64,000 nucleotides of DNA from Stratiolaelaps scimitus (Eukaryota > Arthropoda > Arachnida > Mesostigmata > Laelapidae): positions 1,736,001 through 1,800,000 of the forward strand of contig JABWDB010000008.1 of the NCBI GenBank assembly GCA_019614645.1, written 5' to 3'. The position numbers and the translations under genes were made by a program. Of this stretch, positions 61,301 through 64,000 are shown in pieces. The notes beneath the pieces were generated by a model that saw nothing but the letters and a program-made list of their open reading frames with translations, ran no database searches and had not been told where the DNA came from. Each line of letters opens with the position of its first letter. Within the stretch, counting starts at the first letter, position 1.

Positions 61301-61486
61301 CAACAATAATAATACACCAACAACAACTTGAGTGGCTGAAAACCGTGTACTTAACAATCTTAAGGGTTCTAACTATGGTTGGTGTTTGTCATTATATGTG
61401 TTTCTATTGTGATGCGCCGCGTGTACAATTCACACACACACAATGATTGAATTTCACCGATCGGCGCGTCTACGGAAAGCAGCATT
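58400..61486. other. Intergenic and likely promoter of the PHPT1-like gene
   Basis: The left part holds the esterase 3' UTR. The 59.4-60.5 kb part is GC-richer with 'ccagccagccag' and CAG-type runs, like the other promoter-like blocks. An AAT/ACA-rich stretch lies at 61150-61330. ORFs at 58942-59238 and 60003-60317 have no domain or splice context. Confidence 0.35.
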
Positions 61487-62174
61487 ATGGATAAGGTTCC
61501 GAATTGCCGGCTGGACACTGGCCGTAATCGTTATGTCCTGATCAAGATCTACGTCAACAACGATGAAGAAAATGGTCAGTATATCGTCAGGGGCTCGTCA
61601 CTAGCCCCCGACCATAAGACGATCTTCGAAGGCGAGGAAGAGGCACTTAAAAAACAGAGTGAGTATTCATGAGTTCAAGTGAATTCAACATCCTCGTTAG
61701 GGATCCCACTCTGTGCTCTATCTGTATGCCAACTAAATCAAATGGCCCCCGGTAGACTATCATTTATGAGTGGAAAATTCTGTCCTTCCAACACTAATGC
61801 ACGTCGGTTTTCACTTACCAGAGCACGCATAAACTGGGAGCCGTTTTCGCGTTCGTGCTTTTCAATGTTGAAACGTCTTGAAAGTGATGGCTGTATTTTA
61901 CGAGTTATGAAGAAGATCTCAATTATTTACGTGTCTTTTTTTATCGGACTCAGGCGACTCAGGGTTAACGATTATCCATAATCAGAATTACTAAATATAA
62001 TGCTAAAAAAAAACCCAAAACATCTACAATTCACAAATGACCTACGCTAACTGATTCTATTGTCGGGGAAACAGGCTTGTTTTTCTTCAACCAAGCACCT
62101 GAAATGCTAACAGCGACGAGATCTGATCAGCACAAGCCAAAAAACAGGGGTCTAATTATGCTATTCGGCGACTA

Positions 62175-62205
<31 letters not shown>

Positions 62206-64000
62206 TTTGTTCCCTCTATGTAGTTATCGTTGCTGAATGTGGTCAAACACAGCGATCTCTATCTAGTCGTATTTTCTGTACACAGGTGCTTGTCGATTGG
62301 TCGTCGACTGAGTTTGTCTCTCAAGACAACGAGGGACGGAAGAGTTTGAATTGTTCTTGGCCTTCAGTGGTTCACTCCCTTCGTCTTTACATCCTCTCGT
62401 TCACCCTCGATCGGCTCAAGATATCTACGATAGGCCGCTAAGATTCTTGCAGCGAGACTTTAGACACTCGGTTGTTGTCTGTCTAGCGCTTTACAACGAC
62501 CCATGTTTAGGTGGTGGGTTCGATGGCAAGGTCGTGAAAATGTATCGCCAAGCTGTATCGAGCACTCATCGACAAGGCAACACTGACACATTATCATATC
62601 AGTATTAAACAGTTGCTTTTTGCAACCGGATGATTCTTAAGTTGTTAATCTCGTCGTAAGCAAGCCGAAAAATATCTAAAAAATGCCAACGAGAAACATC
62701 ACCCAGGTCTTCTTCCGAGTGATTGACTGACTCTCTCAGACAAGCAGTCTGTCATCGGTGAGCCCAGCTCGCAGCTCACTAGACCTGCAGCACTCTGAGT
62801 ACTGCTATTCCCTGCTTGGTTTACATCGACTAGTGGGTACCTGAACAGGTTTAAAGCCCTGTTGCACTTTTTGGCTTAACAAGCCTTGGAAAGTTTACAC
62901 CTTCGTAATAGGCGTCCCTGACTAATTCCTTGTAATTTCCGGCCGTGTTTTTTCGAGCTTGCACGTACGCTTAAAAATCTACCTCAAGAACAGTGTGTTA
63001 AGCATGAGTGCACTTATCATAGCTGGCTTAAATTGAATAGTGTTGACACGAGAAAAGGATTCAGTACAGTCTTTAGAGGTCTTCATTTGAAGTGACAGAA
63101 ATTGGCGTCGCCTGGACTATTTGCTTTATATAGTCGACGATTTACGACTCAGAAGTATTAATAATAGGAAAGTATTTCTTTTGACCGACTTGATAAAAAA
63201 ACGTCTTCAAACTAATAACGTGCACACCAGCCTGATCTTGTCACTGATCACAATAAGTATAGGTAGCTAGAATAAAATGTGCATCCCTTAGACGAATGAT
63301 CCATACGAATTGTTGTCATAATTTGAACAGCATTAAGTGTTTCGTATAAAAGCATATGAACGAATCTAGCTGACGCATATGTATGAATACTTGAATGTAT
63401 GAATGAAGATTAGAAATTTAAAATAGCATATAAAGGAAACGCTACATTATTTCTGTTCTTCAGACATCGATTGCGATTGCTGCGGCGGAGGTTATATTGT
63501 TCTCATTCCTGAAGACAAGGAGATCCGGGTAAGAACAATCTACATAGCTGGCATATGTGGTAGCCAGGAATCATCGAATTCAAACATTTGGCCTTTGTTG
63601 TGATGTTGCTTTGGACATTCGAAGAAGATTTGGCAGGAAATCGCCAAAGGTGCTCTCGAATCAGCTGATTAACGCTGACTATCAATAACCATATTTGAAC
63701 TGTAATTTCACTCATACTATTAAACACTCGAACCGTTCAACTTGATGTTTCGTAAAATTGTAGTTTTCAAGGATTTTTTTTTCGTCTAACTGCATGTCAA
63801 CCTAGTTCAATTACCACTCGACTGTACTGCCTGGCCACAGCCGATGTATGAGTTTGCCTGGCTACCCAATCGTCATAGATGCCGAACGGCTATCCAATCT
63901 ATAATAGTGCTGAGCAAGAACAAGCACGAACAAGCTGTTCGCGAGTTCTACAGGTTTTTATGTTTGTTTCAATTGATTCTCAGGTGTTCGGCATCTCCCA
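61487..64000 (+). CDS. PHPT1: Janus/PHPT1-family 14 kDa phosphohistidine phosphatase (5' part, runs off window)
   Basis: Exons 61487-61658, 63464-63528 and 63984 onward (cut by the window edge) join in phase. The ATG at 61487 gives MDKVPNCRLDTGRNRYVLIK. Family landmarks: RYVLIKIYV (first strand), QYIVRG, and then His43 (APDHKTIFEG), which aligns with the catalytic His53 of human PHPT1. Next come NIDCDCCGGGYIVLIPEDKE, matching the family 'CDCECLGGGRI...DKKI' segment, and VFGIS, matching 'VYGYS'. The enzyme removes phosphate from phosphohistidine in proteins and is cytosolic. About half of an expected 120-130 aa protein is visible; nothing in the visible part suggests a pseudogene. Confidence 0.87.
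62173..62201. repeat. (CT)n microsatellite in PHPT1 intron 1
   Basis: A perfect CT run of about 29 nt, starting 515 bp after the exon 1 donor. Confidence 0.85.

Noticed and set aside
1..64000. CRISPR, operon, phage or prokaryotic defence system
   Set aside because: All supported genes are spliced animal genes, and no direct-repeat array with spacers is present.

Overview
The window is eukaryotic nuclear DNA, almost certainly from an arthropod. Genes are split by GT-AG introns of about 50 bp to 5 kb, and intergenic DNA is AT-rich with many long (AT)n and (CT)n tracts. LINE, Tc1-like and SINE-like debris is scattered through it. A mite or another chelicerate is a reasonable guess, but that is inference from gene style only. 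There are no operons, CRISPR arrays or other prokaryotic features.

Six genes could be assembled exon by exon with consistent splice phase. (1) CLCC1-like ER channel, + strand, 3054-6396, 7 exons, 539 aa. (2) Asteroid/ASTE1 FEN1-family nuclease, - strand, 16169-9258, 14 exons, 598 aa. (3) F-box/leucine-rich-repeat protein, + strand, 33490-43124, 10 coding exons, 702 aa. (4) Adrenodoxin-type [2Fe-2S] ferredoxin, + strand, 48808-52482, 5 exons, 144 aa. (5) Secreted carboxylesterase-like protein that has lost all three catalytic residues, + strand, 56260-58399, 2 exons, 570 aa. (6) The first 2.3 exons of a janus/PHPT1 phosphohistidine phosphatase, + strand, from 61487 and running off the right edge. 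A seventh gene is only partly resolved: a large last exon (22794-24626) coding a disordered, basic, polyQ-containing protein with no family I recognise.

Layout: 1-3.0 kb is intergenic with a decayed LINE. 3.0-6.4 kb is CLCC1. 6.4-9.2 kb is intergenic. 9.2-16.2 kb is ASTE1, with an internally deleted Tc1-like element next to the 5' splice site of exon 7. 16.2-19 kb is intergenic with a second LINE piece. 19-21.1 kb is CAG/CAA-rich promoter or leader-like DNA upstream of the 22.8-24.6 kb exon. 25-33.4 kb is gene-poor, with perfect hairpins and one possible signal-peptide exon. 33.5-43.1 kb is the F-box gene, whose last intron holds another promoter-like block. 43-48.8 kb is repeat-rich with a SINE-like unit, a large inverted repeat and an orphan exon-like ORF. 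48.8-52.5 kb is the ferredoxin, 53-56 kb holds unassigned exon-like ORFs, 56.2-58.4 kb is the esterase-like gene, and 59.4-60.5 kb is promoter-like sequence before PHPT1.

The genes are unrelated housekeeping or cell-biology genes and do not form a pathway. No clearly new system was found. The most notable points are the dead esterase, the asteroid exon beside a transposon, the long disordered insert inside the F-box LRR domain, and several orphan exon-like ORFs.
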